Positions 1-8,561 of a DNA stretch of 64,000 nucleotides are shown here, piece after piece; the stretch's first letter is position 1; every line of letters begins with the position of its first letter. This DNA is from Streptomyces griseocarneus (GTDB lineage Bacteria > Actinomycetota > Actinomycetes > Streptomycetales > Streptomycetaceae). The notes beneath the pieces were generated by a model, which was not told the origin of the DNA, did no database searches, and saw nothing but the letters and a program-made list of their open reading frames with translations. Where the stretch lies: positions 398,426-462,425 of the forward strand of contig NZ_BNBL01000006.1 of assembly GCF_014655595.1 (NCBI RefSeq), written 5' to 3'. A program made the translations under genes and the position numbers.

Positions 1-161
1 ATGGCGTTCAAGTACCACTGCTGAGAGCGAATGGTGTCCGCGTGAGCTGGTGTGCAGATGATGAGTGCGCTGAACGATGCCGCTGCTACTCGTAGTAGTT
101 GGGCCCGACTTCGGGGTGGCCTGAGCATGCCGATCCTTCTTGGTCCGATGCCTCAGAGGGT
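1..161. other. Left-edge stretch with no assignable gene
   Basis: I see no supported gene here. The first 24 bases read in frame as MAFKYHC followed by a stop. That could be the last codons of a gene entering from the left or a chance mini-ORF, and the sequence cannot decide. The rest lies downstream of the WXG/PPE-like gene on the minus strand and shows no strong hairpin. Confidence 0.3.
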
Positions 162-1769
162 TTAGTCAATGACCGGAGGAACCACCCGGCGATGGCCTTC
201 TGCCCACGAGGTCTGGTCTTCGACAAGGTAGTCCGGCCGTCGATCACGCCGATTTCGCTTGGACTGCCCTGACGCTGACGGGTCTCTCACGAGCCCTGCT
301 CCGCCAGGCGTAAAAGGGCTGCCGGTAGCACCAGCACGTGATTGCGGGCGCCCGCCGACAACTCCGCCAGGCTCGGTTGCCAGCCGTCGACCGCCTCCTC
401 CGCGCGGAGTCGCCGCTGCCCCGCTCCCCGCGGGCACGGCACCGGGACCGTAGGTCATAGGGGAACGGCTCTGGTTCGCTTGGCTCTGTTCGGTGCCGAT
501 GACTGTGCCCCTCGGCATCCGGCCACCACCGGGTTCGGAGCCTTTGGGGGTGGGAGACGGGCGTCCTCCGACAACGCCATCGTTGGGCGTGCCCATACGG
601 GAGACAGGCAAGGGCGGCCGCACATGGCCGCGCTCCTGTATCGGAAAGACGCGGTTTTGTGCACCGCGTGCGCCCCGATCGACGGAATTAGGGTCCGTTC
701 TTTTCCCTCCGAAGTCCGTGGTAGGTGGTGGAACAACGACGTGGTCTGTCGGCCTAGAGCCATCCGCCATTCCGCCCCCCGGCGGCAGCGAGGACGCTTC
801 ACCGGCCGATGGGTAGTGCGGAGGCAGCTTGGGCGTCACGCTGTCGACCCGACTTCGAGCCTGATCGGGGATGTCGGCGGTAGGGGAAAGAGCTACGGGC
901 TGAAAGGGCCTGCCAACGCCGCCTGCGGGAATGCCGGGCGATGGAATTGGTGAAGCTGATGCATGTCCACTGGGCGCTCCCGTGCCGAGGCCCGCCGGCG
1001 CCGTCGTACCGGCAGCGGGACCCATCCGTCGAAGGTGCTCGACGCCGACTTTGGGCGGAGGCATCCAAGCGTCCGGCATCGGCCGGAACGTAGGCCGTGG
1101 CGCAACCGACATCTGGTGTGCCGACCACGCGTAGGACTCCGCGAGCTTGCGCATCTGTTGGGCCGCTTCTGCGCGGTCGCGGTCCAGACGTAGCTGGGCG
1201 TCGTAGGCCTGGCGCTGGGTGGGGCCGGAGGACTGGGGGTGGTGGAGGCCGCCGGACTGGTCGGAGACCAGGGGTGAGGTGTACTTGCCCACCTGGTCCG
1301 ATGGGGTGCGGCGGTACGCATCAAGCGTCGACTGCGCCGCCGCTGACGGCTTCGGCATGGCCGACTTCACCTCGGACAGTGTGGAGGCCGCGTGGGCCAT
1401 CCACTGGCCCGCGGTGCCGCTCAGCTCACCCAGTCGCAACGTCGCATTGGCCATGTCCGCACCCCACGTACGGAAGGCCTCGCCCGCCTCGCCCTCCCAC
1501 TGCACCTGGGCCACGTGCCCCTTGAGCTCATCACCCAACAACGTGATCAACGCCGCCGCCGAAGCCAGCCGGGCCGCCATCAACGCGGTGCGCTCGACGT
1601 CCGCGTGCTCGACCATCGCGCACAGCTCGTCGTGCGTCTTCGACTCGAAGTCCGACGCGATGATCAGACCGCTGGCCGGCTTCGGCAGGATCGGACTCAC
1701 CGAACCCGACGACGGCGATGGCGACGGCGATGGCGATAGCGATCCCGACGACCCCGGTGATGCCGTCAT
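162..1769 (-). CDS. WXG/PPE-like protein with long low-complexity Pro/Gly/Ser-rich tail
   Basis: A 535-residue protein. I start it at the ATG at 1769 because a strong GGAGGGGG ribosome-binding site precedes it; a start 10 codons upstream has no such site. After a Ser/Pro-rich leader, residues about 35-150 look alpha-helical and contain a W-x-G motif (QWEGEAGEAF), the hallmark of WXG100/PPE-type substrates or partners of type VII (ESX-like) secretion. About 300 Gly/Pro/Ser-rich residues follow, probably disordered. A basic then acidic C-terminus (RRPDYLVED, SWAEG) resembles the conserved end of other Streptomyces proteins of this kind as I recall them. The specific function is unknown. The T7SS link is an inference from the motif, and no secretion ATPase gene is visible in the window. 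Confidence 0.7.
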   Translation of the reverse strand: MTASPGSSGSLSPSPSPSPSSGSVSPILPKPASGLIIASDFESKTHDELCAMVEHADVERTALMAARLASAAALITLLGDELKGHVAQVQWEGEAGEAFRTWGADMANATLRLGELSGTAGQWMAHAASTLSEVKSAMPKPSAAAQSTLDAYRRTPSDQVGKYTSPLVSDQSGGLHHPQSSGPTQRQAYDAQLRLDRDRAEAAQQMRKLAESYAWSAHQMSVAPRPTFRPMPDAWMPPPKVGVEHLRRMGPAAGTTAPAGLGTGAPSGHASASPIPSPGIPAGGVGRPFQPVALSPTADIPDQARSRVDSVTPKLPPHYPSAGEASSLPPGGGMADGSRPTDHVVVPPPTTDFGGKRTDPNSVDRGARGAQNRVFPIQERGHVRPPLPVSRMGTPNDGVVGGRPSPTPKGSEPGGGRMPRGTVIGTEQSQANQSRSPMTYGPGAVPAGSGAAATPRGGGGRRLATEPGGVVGGRPQSRAGATGSPFTPGGAGLVRDPSASGQSKRNRRDRRPDYLVEDQTSWAEGHRRVVPPVID

Positions 1770-1933
1770 CAGAATTCCCCCTCCTCGAGCACCCGTCACA
1801 AGACCCCTGTCACAGACTACTGACGGCCTGTGACAGTCCCCGCCGTCCTCGTCGGCCCACTGCCGCCCCGGCCTGCTGTCGGTACAACTCGTGTCCCGTT
1901 AACGTGTGTTCGATCGGGAGGAAGGGGCTTCGG

Positions 1934-3364
1934 GTGACCGGTTTCATAGGCGGGGACGTAGGCCGGGACTGCGAAGGGCTCGCCGCGCAGGCCCAGGCGC
2001 TGGCCGACCGTCAGGTTTCCTCCCGGGAACTCGTCGAGCGGTCCCTGCGGCGGATCGCCGCCACGCAGCCCACCCTCAATGCCTTCCGGGTCGTGCGGGC
2101 CGAGGCCGCGCTGCGGGAGGCCGAGGAGGCCGACCGGAGGCTCGCGGCGGGGGAGCGGGGGGTGCTGCTCGGTGTGCCCATTGCCGTGAAGGACGACATG
2201 GACGTGGCCGGCGAGCCCACCGCCTTCGGGTGCCCCGGGGACTTTCCGCGCAAGAAGGAGGACAGCGAGGCCGTACGCCGATTACGGGCCGCCGGCGCTG
2301 TGATCGTCGGCAAGACGAACACCCCCGAACTGGGGCAGTGGCCCGTCACCGACGGGCCCGCCTTCGGGGTGACCCGCAATCCGTGGAGCCTGGAGCACAG
2401 TCCCGGCGGGTCGTCCGGCGGCTCCGCCGCGGCCGTCGCCGCCGGGCTCGTGCCGGCCGCGCTGGGGTCGGACGGGGCGGGGTCGATCCGGATACCGGCC
2501 GCCTGGACGCACCTCGTCGGGATCAAGCCGCAGCGCGGGCGCATCTCCACCTGGCCGCAGGGGGAGTCCTTCCGGGGGATCACCTCGGACGGTCCGCTGG
2601 CCCGTACCGTCGGGGACGCCGCGCTGCTGCTGCAGGCGGTGAGCGGGTCGCACGCCGGTGACCTGCACCGGCCGCCCGCCGTGGACGCCCTGGCCGCCGC
2701 CGGGCACGAGCCCCGGCGGCGGCTGCGGATCGCCCTGTCGCTGCGGCCCGCCTTCGCCGCCGTACGGCACTGGCTCGACCCCGTCGTCCGCGACGCCACC
2801 CTGCGCATCGCGACCCGGCTGGAGATCCTCGGGCACGACGTCGTGGAGGAGGACCCGCGCTACGGGCCCATCGGGTTCACCTTCGTGCCGCGGTCGATGG
2901 CCGGCGTCCGGGACTGGGCCGCGCGCGTGCCCGACCGGGCGCTGCTGGATGCCCGTACGCGCGTCAACGTGCGCGGCGGAACCCTCCTCGGCGGGGGCGC
3001 GTTGCGCGCCGCGCGCGCGGCGGAGGCGCCGCTGCGCCGCCGGATCGGCGAGATGTTCTGGCGGTTCGACGCCGTGCTGACGCCCACCACGGCCGTACCA
3101 CCGCTGCGCACCGGGGACCTGGCGGGCATCGGCACCCGCGACACCAACGCCCGGATGATCGCCGCCTGTCCGTACGCCTGGCCCTGGAACGTCCTGGGCT
3201 GGCCCGCCGTAAGCGTGCCCTCCGGCGTCACCGCCGCCGGGCTGCCGCTCGGCGCCCAGCTGCTCGGGCCTGCCAACAGCGAGCCCCTGCTCATCTCGCT
3301 CGCCGCGCAGCTGGAGGAGGACCAGCGGTGGTACGAGCGATGGCCCGACGGGCACCCGGCCTGA
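1934..3364 (+). CDS. Amidase (amidase signature family)
   Basis: A 476-residue amidase-signature hydrolase that cleaves C-N amide bonds; the substrate cannot be predicted. The Ser-cis-Ser-Lys triad is visible: Lys86 (GVPIAVKDD), Ser160 in the GGSSGGS glycine-rich loop, and Ser184 (GAGSIRIPA). The 24-residue spacing between the two serines is the family value. The GTG start at 1934 is chosen for the GGAGGAAGG site just upstream; the open frame continues further upstream without family similarity. Leu117 is encoded by TTA (2282-2284), so translation should depend on the bldA tRNA. It appears monocistronic. No secretion signal is seen, so a cytoplasmic enzyme is likely. Confidence 0.9.
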   Translation: MTGFIGGDVGRDCEGLAAQAQALADRQVSSRELVERSLRRIAATQPTLNAFRVVRAEAALREAEEADRRLAAGERGVLLGVPIAVKDDMDVAGEPTAFGCPGDFPRKKEDSEAVRRLRAAGAVIVGKTNTPELGQWPVTDGPAFGVTRNPWSLEHSPGGSSGGSAAAVAAGLVPAALGSDGAGSIRIPAAWTHLVGIKPQRGRISTWPQGESFRGITSDGPLARTVGDAALLLQAVSGSHAGDLHRPPAVDALAAAGHEPRRRLRIALSLRPAFAAVRHWLDPVVRDATLRIATRLEILGHDVVEEDPRYGPIGFTFVPRSMAGVRDWAARVPDRALLDARTRVNVRGGTLLGGGALRAARAAEAPLRRRIGEMFWRFDAVLTPTTAVPPLRTGDLAGIGTRDTNARMIAACPYAWPWNVLGWPAVSVPSGVTAAGLPLGAQLLGPANSEPLLISLAAQLEEDQRWYERWPDGHPA

Positions 3365-3384
3365 CACGCCGACCACGTCGGTGA

Positions 3385-4122
3385 CTACGGCGCCAGGACG
3401 TCCAGTTCCGCCATCGCTCCCGCCGCGATCTCCCGCGTCAGGGCCTCGGCCCGTTCCGCGTCCCGTTCCCGTACCGCCTCCGCGACCCGTACGTGCAGGG
3501 TCACCGCGGCCGGGTCGGGGTCGGTGAACATCACCTGGTGGTGGGTGCGGCCCGTGAGGACCTCGGCGACGACGTCGCCGAGGCGGGCGAACATCTCGTT
3601 GCCCGAGGCGCGCAGGATCACGCGGTGGAAGGCGATGTCGTGGATCAGGTAGCGCTCGAGCTGCTGGCCGCGCGAGGTGGCGACCATGCCCAGGGCGTGC
3701 TCGGTCAGTTCGGCGCACTGGGCGGGGGTGGCCAGGCGGGCGGCGAGGCCGGCGGCCACGGGTTCGATCGCCGAGCGCAGCACGGTCAGCGAGCGCAGCT
3801 GGCGGGGGCGGTCGGGGCCGGCCAGGCGCCAGCGGATGACGCGCGGGTCGTAGACGTTCCACTCCTCCGGCGGGAGGACGGTCACGCCGACGCGGCGCCG
3901 GGAGGCGACCAGGTGCATGGACTCCAGGACGCGGATCACCTCGCGGACGACGCTGCGCGAGACCTCGAACCGCTCCTCGATCTCGTCCGTGCGCAGCACG
4001 CTGCCCGGGGGGTAGTCGCCCGCCGTGATCGCGGGGCCCAGGGCGTCCAGCACGCGCGCGTGCAGGCCGCTTCCTCGCTGACCTCCCTGTTCCTCCGGTT
4101 CCCCCTGTGCCCGCTTGTCCAT
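3385..4122 (-). CDS. gntR: FadR-subfamily GntR regulator, probable gluconate repressor
   Basis: A 245-residue protein with an N-terminal winged HTH of GntR type (about residues 20-85; EERFEVSRSVVREVIRVLE is the recognition region) and an all-helical FCD ligand domain (about 100-235) with the metal-site histidine segment HDIAFHRVILR. It is transcribed divergently from gluconokinase and gluconate permease. The shared intergenic region carries a matching inverted repeat. By analogy with other actinobacterial gluconate loci it probably represses that operon and itself, with gluconate or a phosphorylated derivative as inducer. The ligand is inferred from neighbours only. Confidence 0.88.
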   Translation of the reverse strand: MDKRAQGEPEEQGGQRGSGLHARVLDALGPAITAGDYPPGSVLRTDEIEERFEVSRSVVREVIRVLESMHLVASRRRVGVTVLPPEEWNVYDPRVIRWRLAGPDRPRQLRSLTVLRSAIEPVAAGLAARLATPAQCAELTEHALGMVATSRGQQLERYLIHDIAFHRVILRASGNEMFARLGDVVAEVLTGRTHHQVMFTDPDPAAVTLHVRVAEAVRERDAERAEALTREIAAGAMAELDVLAP

Positions 4123-4158
4123 GGGGTCAGCCTACGGGCCGGACCGCTCGGCAAATAA

Positions 4159-4198
4159 GTATGACGTTTTGGTTTACCGACTCTTGAATACGTCATAC
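4159..4198. promoter_or_regulatory. Inverted-repeat operator for the GntR-type regulator
   Basis: GTATGACGT (4159-4167) and its exact reverse complement ACGTCATAC (4190-4198) face each other across 22 bp in the divergent gntR/gntK intergenic region. The stretch is AT-rich compared with its surroundings, as expected for a promoter. This is probably the binding site of the adjacent regulator controlling both directions. Confidence 0.7.
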
Positions 4199-4253
4199 CC
4201 AATGAGCTTCAGTGAGGCCGGACGCCGATGTCGACGGAGACAGCGAGGAACGC

Positions 4254-4763
4254 ATGACCGCCACCACCCCCCACCTCGTCGTGGTGATGGGCACCGCCGG
4301 TACGGGCAAGACCACGGTCGGGCCGCTGGTGGCTGCGGCGCTCGGCGTTCCGTACGCCGAGGGCGACGACTTCCACCCGGCCGCCAACATCGCCAAGATG
4401 TCGGCCGGCGTCCCGCTGGACGACGACGACCGCGCCCCCTGGCTCGACGCCGTCGGCGCGTGGGCCCGCGGCCGGGCCGGGTCGGGCGGCGTCGTCAGCT
4501 GCTCGGCGCTCAAGCGCGCGTACCGCGACCGGCTACGGGCCGCCGCGCCCGGGATCGTCTTCCTCCACCTCACCGGTGACCGGGAACTGATCGCCGCCCG
4601 GATGGCCGCCCGCCAGGGCCACTTCATGAGCGCCCGGCTGCTGGAGTCGCAGTTCGCCACCCTCGAGCCGCTCGAGGACGACGAGGCGGGCGTCGCCGTC
4701 GACGTCACGCCCGAGGCGGCCGTCATCGCCGAGCGGGCCGTCGCCGCGCTGCGGCGCCTCTGA
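4254..4763 (+). CDS. gntK: Gluconokinase
   Basis: A 169-residue carbohydrate kinase that phosphorylates D-gluconate to 6-phosphogluconate for the pentose-phosphate or Entner-Doudoroff route. The P-loop GTAGTGKTT starts at residue 13. The family signatures EGDDFHPAANIAKM and VSCSALKRAYRDRLR, plus FLHLTGD, give a confident assignment, and the length fits GntK/IdnK enzymes. The ATG at 4254 is preceded by GAGGAA; an upstream in-frame ATG at 4212 lies too close to the operator. The gene precedes the permease gene by 60 bp and is probably co-transcribed with it under GntR control. Confidence 0.93.
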   Translation: MTATTPHLVVVMGTAGTGKTTVGPLVAAALGVPYAEGDDFHPAANIAKMSAGVPLDDDDRAPWLDAVGAWARGRAGSGGVVSCSALKRAYRDRLRAAAPGIVFLHLTGDRELIAARMAARQGHFMSARLLESQFATLEPLEDDEAGVAVDVTPEAAVIAERAVAALRRL

Positions 4764-4823
4764 CGGCAGCCGTCCCCACTCGGCTCCCCCTACTCCCCCC
4801 ACCCCACCTTCACAAGGAAGCCC

Positions 4824-6224
4824 GTGAGCACTCTCAGCGTCGAGATGCTGGCCGCGGCAGCACCCACCGCACCGATCACTTCGGCGGGTCACGCACAGCT
4901 CGGCATCGCCGTCCTCGTCGGCATCGCCGTCATCGTCCTCCTCATCACCCGCCTCAAACTGCACGCCTTCCTCTCCCTGACCATCGGCTCGCTCGTCCTC
5001 GGAGCCGTCGCGGGCGCGCCCATCGACAAGGTCATCGCCGGCTTCACGGCCGGGCTCGGCTCGACCGTCGCGGGCGTGGGCGTACTCATCGCCCTCGGCT
5101 CCATACTCGGCAAGCTCCTGGCCGACTCCGGGGGCGCCGACCAGATCGTCGACACGATCCTGGCCAGGGCGGGCACGCGCTCGATGCCGTGGGCGATCGT
5201 GCTGATCGCGGGCGTCATCGGCCTGCCGCTGTTCTTCGAGGTCGGGATCGTGCTGCTGATCCCGGTGGTGCTGCTGGTCGCCAAGCGGGGCGGGCACTCG
5301 CTCATGCGCATCGGCGTCCCGGCGCTGGCCGGACTGTCCGTGATGCACGGTCTGGTGCCGCCGCACCCCGGGCCGCTGGCCGCCATCGACGCCATCGGCG
5401 CGAACCTCGGCGTGACGCTGGCGCTGGGCGTGCTGGTCGCCGTGCCGACCGCCGTCATCGCCGGGCCGGTGTTCTCGCGCCTCGCCGCCCGGTGGGTGGA
5501 CATCACACCGCCGGAGAAGCTCATTCCGCAGCGGCCCTCGGAGGAGCTCGAGCGGCGTCCGGGCTTCGCGGTCACCGTGGGAACCGTGCTGCTGCCGGTG
5601 GTGCTGATGCTGGCCAAGGCGCTCGTCGACATCGTGGTCGACGACCCGAAGAACCCCGTGCAGCGGGTCGCGGACGTCGTCGGCTCGCCGCTGATCGCCC
5701 TGCTCGCGGCCGTGCTCGTGGGGCTGTTCACGCTCGGCCGCGCCGCCGGCTTCGGGCGGGACCGGCTGGCCGGGACGGTGGAGAAGTCGCTCGTACCGAT
5801 CGCGGGCATCCTGCTGATCGTCGGCGCGGGCGGCGGGTTCAAGCAGACGCTCATCGACGTCGGCGTCGGGCGGATGATCCTCGACGTCTCCAAGGACTGG
5901 TCCGTCTCCGCGCTGCTGCTCGCCTGGCTGATCGCGGTCGGCATCCGGCTGGCCACCGGGTCGGCGACGGTCGCGACGATCTCGGCCGCGGGGCTCGTCG
6001 CCCCGCTCGCCGCCGACATGAGTACGACCCACTCGGCGCTGCTGGTGCTGGCCGTCGGCGCGGGCTCGCTGTTCTTCTCGCACGTCAACGACGCGGGCTT
6101 CTGGATGGTGAAGGAGTACTTCGGGATGAGCGTCGGTCAGACGATCAAGACGTGGTCGCTGATGGAGACGGTGATCTCGGTGGTGGGGATCGTGTTCGTG
6201 CTCCTGCTGTCCGTGGTGTTGTAG
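4824..6224 (+). CDS. gntP: Gluconate:H+ symporter, GntP family
   Basis: A 466-residue, very hydrophobic membrane protein with about 12 predicted helices. It carries GntP-family signatures: SGGADQIVDTIL, GLPLFFEVGIVLLIPVV, LVPPHPGPLAAI and the C-terminal FFSHVNDAGFWMVKEYF. It should import gluconate for the kinase encoded just upstream. The GTG start is supported by AAGGAAG. A strong hairpin follows the stop, so kinase and permease form a two-gene operon. Confidence 0.93.
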   Translation: MSTLSVEMLAAAAPTAPITSAGHAQLGIAVLVGIAVIVLLITRLKLHAFLSLTIGSLVLGAVAGAPIDKVIAGFTAGLGSTVAGVGVLIALGSILGKLLADSGGADQIVDTILARAGTRSMPWAIVLIAGVIGLPLFFEVGIVLLIPVVLLVAKRGGHSLMRIGVPALAGLSVMHGLVPPHPGPLAAIDAIGANLGVTLALGVLVAVPTAVIAGPVFSRLAARWVDITPPEKLIPQRPSEELERRPGFAVTVGTVLLPVVLMLAKALVDIVVDDPKNPVQRVADVVGSPLIALLAAVLVGLFTLGRAAGFGRDRLAGTVEKSLVPIAGILLIVGAGGGFKQTLIDVGVGRMILDVSKDWSVSALLLAWLIAVGIRLATGSATVATISAAGLVAPLAADMSTTHSALLVLAVGAGSLFFSHVNDAGFWMVKEYFGMSVGQTIKTWSLMETVISVVGIVFVLLLSVVL

Positions 6225-6260
6225 GCCTCTGCCGATACGGGCGAGGCCCTCGATACAGAA

Positions 6261-6300
6261 GAGGCCGGGTGGGAGCGCTTCCGCGCCCCCGCCCGGCCTC
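6261..6300. terminator. Hairpin terminator between convergent genes
   Basis: GAGGCCGGG (6261-6269) pairs with CCCGGCCTC (6292-6300), and most intervening bases also pair. It sits between the convergent stops of the gluconate permease and the monooxygenase, so it probably serves both strands. There is no long T tract, as is usual in Streptomyces. Confidence 0.75.
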
Positions 6301-6338
6301 CGTCGTCCCCCCTACGCCCCTACGCCGCCTACGCCCCC

Positions 6339-7847
6339 CTACGCCTCCGCCACCATCGCCACGTACGCCTCCACGTCCCGCGCGTCGTCCGTCGCCAGCC
6401 CCACGTACCCGTCCGGCCGGACCAGGAACAGCCCCGACCCGTACGCCGCCTTGGCGTGTCCGTCCGCGTCGAGCGGGCGGAACGTACGGATCCAGCCGGG
6501 CAGCTCCGGCAACGCGGTCGCCCCCTCCGTGAGGTCCAGCAGCGTGAAGTGCGGACCCCGGAAGACGTCGAACAGCCGCACCGGCGCACCCGAGGCGTCA
6601 CGGCAGGGCGCGTCCGGGGCGCGGTCGCCGGCGCGCAGGGCGTCCTCGGCGACGTCCCGGCGCAGTTCGCGGCTCAGCGGGCCCTCGCGGTAGCCGAGGG
6701 TGAGCTGGTGGGTCTCCTTGCCGCGCCGCCAGCGGCCGCCGCCGTCGGCCCCCAGGTCGGCCTGGTGGACGCGGGTGCTCAGGCCCAGCACCTCGGCGGC
6801 GATTTGGGTGCGCTCGGCGTCGTAGGAGTCGAGCAGCGCGTCGGGCGCGCCCCGGCGCAGCACGGCCTCCAGCTTCCAGCCCAGGTTGTAGGCGTCCTGG
6901 ACGCTGGTGTTGAGGCCCTGGCCGCCGGCCGGGGAGTGGACGTGCGCGGCGTCCCCGGCCAGGAGCACCCGGCCGGAGCGGAAGCGCTCGGCCATCGCCA
7001 TGCGAGCCCGGTACGCGGAGGCCCAGCGCACCTCGCTCACCGTCAGGCGCAGGCCGGTGCGCGCGGAGACGAGGCGGCCGATGGCCTCAGGCGTGGCGTC
7101 GAGGTCCAGGTCGAGGTCCCGGCCGGTGTCGCCGAAGCCGGCGATGACCTGAACGGTCTCCACCTGCTCCAGCGGGCGGAGGGCGACCAGGCCGTCCTCC
7201 GCCTGCTGCCACATGTGCCAGTGGCCGCCGTCGATCTCCGCGCGGTCCGGTCCCTCGAGGAGGACGTCGGCGATCAGGACCGGGCGCGGGTCGATCTGCT
7301 CGCCGGTGAAGGGCACGCCGAGCGTCCTGCGGACCTCGCTGCGGCCGCCGTCGGCGGCGACGAGCCACTGCGCCCGTACGGTCTCCTCCGTGCCGTCGGC
7401 GTGGCGCAGGGTGCCGGTGACGCCGTCCGGGTCCTGGGTGAAGCCGGTGAGTTCGGTGCTGAAGTCCACGTGGCCGCCCAGCTCCTCGAGGCGGGCGCAG
7501 AGGATCTCCACCGTGCGCCACTGGGGCAGCATCCGGGTGTCGGGGTACGGGATGGCGGGCGAGTCGTCGGCCGATTCGGCGAGTTTCCAGCTCTCGGCGC
7601 GCTCGGCGCCGATCCAGCTCTGTATGGCCGGCACCGGGCCGCTGCCGGCCATGATCGCGTCCAGGACGCCGAGGTCGTCGAAGAGCTCGAGCGTGCGCGG
7701 CTGGATGCCGGTGCCGCGCGAGCCGGGGAAGCCGCGCTCGGAGCGGTCGACGATGCGGTGGGGTATGCCGCGCCGGGCGAGGTCGATGGCGAGGACGAGG
7801 CCGGTCGGGCCGGCGCCCGCAATCAGGATGTCGGTGTCCGTGGACAT
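6339..7847 (-). CDS. FAD-dependent aromatic-ring monooxygenase (PheA/TfdB/RdmE type)
   Basis: A 502-residue flavoprotein hydroxylase. The Rossmann GxGxxG (GAGPTG, residues 11-16), the DG motif (VAADGGRSEVRR) and the GD motif (LLAGDAAHVHSPAGGQG) define class A FAD monooxygenases that use NAD(P)H and O2 to hydroxylate aromatic or polyketide substrates. The last roughly 120 residues match the thioredoxin-like C-terminal domain of that family. The ATG at 7847 follows a GGGGGGA ribosome-binding site; the longer open frame upstream is spurious. It is divergent from a TetR regulator and is presumably induced by its substrate or a toxic aromatic. The substrate is unknown. Confidence 0.92.
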   Translation of the reverse strand: MSTDTDILIAGAGPTGLVLAIDLARRGIPHRIVDRSERGFPGSRGTGIQPRTLELFDDLGVLDAIMAGSGPVPAIQSWIGAERAESWKLAESADDSPAIPYPDTRMLPQWRTVEILCARLEELGGHVDFSTELTGFTQDPDGVTGTLRHADGTEETVRAQWLVAADGGRSEVRRTLGVPFTGEQIDPRPVLIADVLLEGPDRAEIDGGHWHMWQQAEDGLVALRPLEQVETVQVIAGFGDTGRDLDLDLDATPEAIGRLVSARTGLRLTVSEVRWASAYRARMAMAERFRSGRVLLAGDAAHVHSPAGGQGLNTSVQDAYNLGWKLEAVLRRGAPDALLDSYDAERTQIAAEVLGLSTRVHQADLGADGGGRWRRGKETHQLTLGYREGPLSRELRRDVAEDALRAGDRAPDAPCRDASGAPVRLFDVFRGPHFTLLDLTEGATALPELPGWIRTFRPLDADGHAKAAYGSGLFLVRPDGYVGLATDDARDVEAYVAMVAEA

Positions 7848-7860
7848 GGAGGGTCCCCCC

Positions 7861-7910
7861 TTAACGTCGTTAAGTTCGTTGTAGTCCCAGACTGAACTGA
7901 ACGTTGTTAA
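7861..7910. promoter_or_regulatory. Paired TetR operators in the monooxygenase/tetR intergenic region
   Basis: TTAACGTCGTTAA (7861-7873) is a palindrome around one central base. A second copy, TGAACGTTGTTAA (7898-7910), matches it at 11 of 13 positions. The copies lie 37 bp apart centre to centre, one next to each divergent start, which fits the TetR-family protein repressing both the monooxygenase gene and its own. Confidence 0.7.
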
Positions 7911-7919
7911 GCTGTCAAG

Positions 7920-8561
7920 GTGGCACCTCGAATCGACCGGGCCCAAGTGGCCGACACCGCGCTCCGCCTGCTGAACGAAGTGGGCCTGGAGGGCCTCACC
8001 CTGCGCAGGATCGCCAAGGAGCTGAACGTCCAGGCTCCGGCCCTCTACTGGCACTTCGAGAACAAACAGGCCCTGCTCGACGAGATGGCCACCGAGATGT
8101 TCCGCCGCATGGCGGGCCCCATCGCCGCGACCGACCGCAGCTCGTGGCAGGCGTATCTGACCACCACCATGAAGGGGTTGCGGCGCTTCCTGCTCGGCTA
8201 CCGCGACGGCGGCAAGGTCTTCGGGGGTACGCGCTTCACCGACAGCGGCTACGCCGGCCCGGTCGAGGGCATCATGCGCGTGCTGGTGGACGCGGGGTTC
8301 ACGCCGCGCGCCGCCGCCCGCGCCCTGTTCACCCTGAACACCTACACCATGGGCTACGTGATCGAGGAGCAGTCCGTCTACCCCGAGCCCGGCGGGGAGC
8401 GCGATCCCGCCTACGACCTGGAGGACCGCACCCTGAGGATGGAGGGCTACCCGCTCGCCGCCGAGGCGGGGTACGAGTTCTTCGCGGACCTCGACCGCGG
8501 CTTCGAGGACGGTCTGCGGGCCATCGTCGCCGGCATCGAGGCGACCCTGCTCAAGCCTTAA
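7920..8561 (+). CDS. TetR-family regulator with TetR_C-type ligand domain
   Basis: A 213-residue protein. The N-terminal HTH (RRIAKELNVQAPALYWHFENK, about residues 27-47) is of the TetR/AcrR class. The remainder fits the TetR-class C-terminal ligand domain, which often controls drug or aromatic detoxification genes. The GTG at 7920 begins within about 10 bp of an operator and has no good Shine-Dalgarno, so the transcript may be leaderless. Its stop overlaps the convergent acyltransferase gene by 4 bp. Probable role: ligand-relieved repressor of the divergent monooxygenase. Confidence 0.88.
   Translation: MAPRIDRAQVADTALRLLNEVGLEGLTLRRIAKELNVQAPALYWHFENKQALLDEMATEMFRRMAGPIAATDRSSWQAYLTTTMKGLRRFLLGYRDGGKVFGGTRFTDSGYAGPVEGIMRVLVDAGFTPRAAARALFTLNTYTMGYVIEEQSVYPEPGGERDPAYDLEDRTLRMEGYPLAAEAGYEFFADLDRGFEDGLRAIVAGIEATLLKP

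Noticed and set aside
2957..2968. GTACGCGCGTCA resembling the nucleoside-regulon palindrome
   Set aside because: It lies inside the amidase coding sequence, is not palindromic at the ends, and no promoter or nucleoside gene is near.
2282..3862. Minus-strand 526-codon frame over the amidase and gntR
   Set aside because: No motifs, Arg/Pro-rich, and conflicts with two clear genes.
4533..6083. Long open frame antisense to gluconate kinase and permease
   Set aside because: Product is Arg/Asp/His-rich low complexity with no family motif. The plus-strand genes have full family signatures; such shadows are usual at this GC content.
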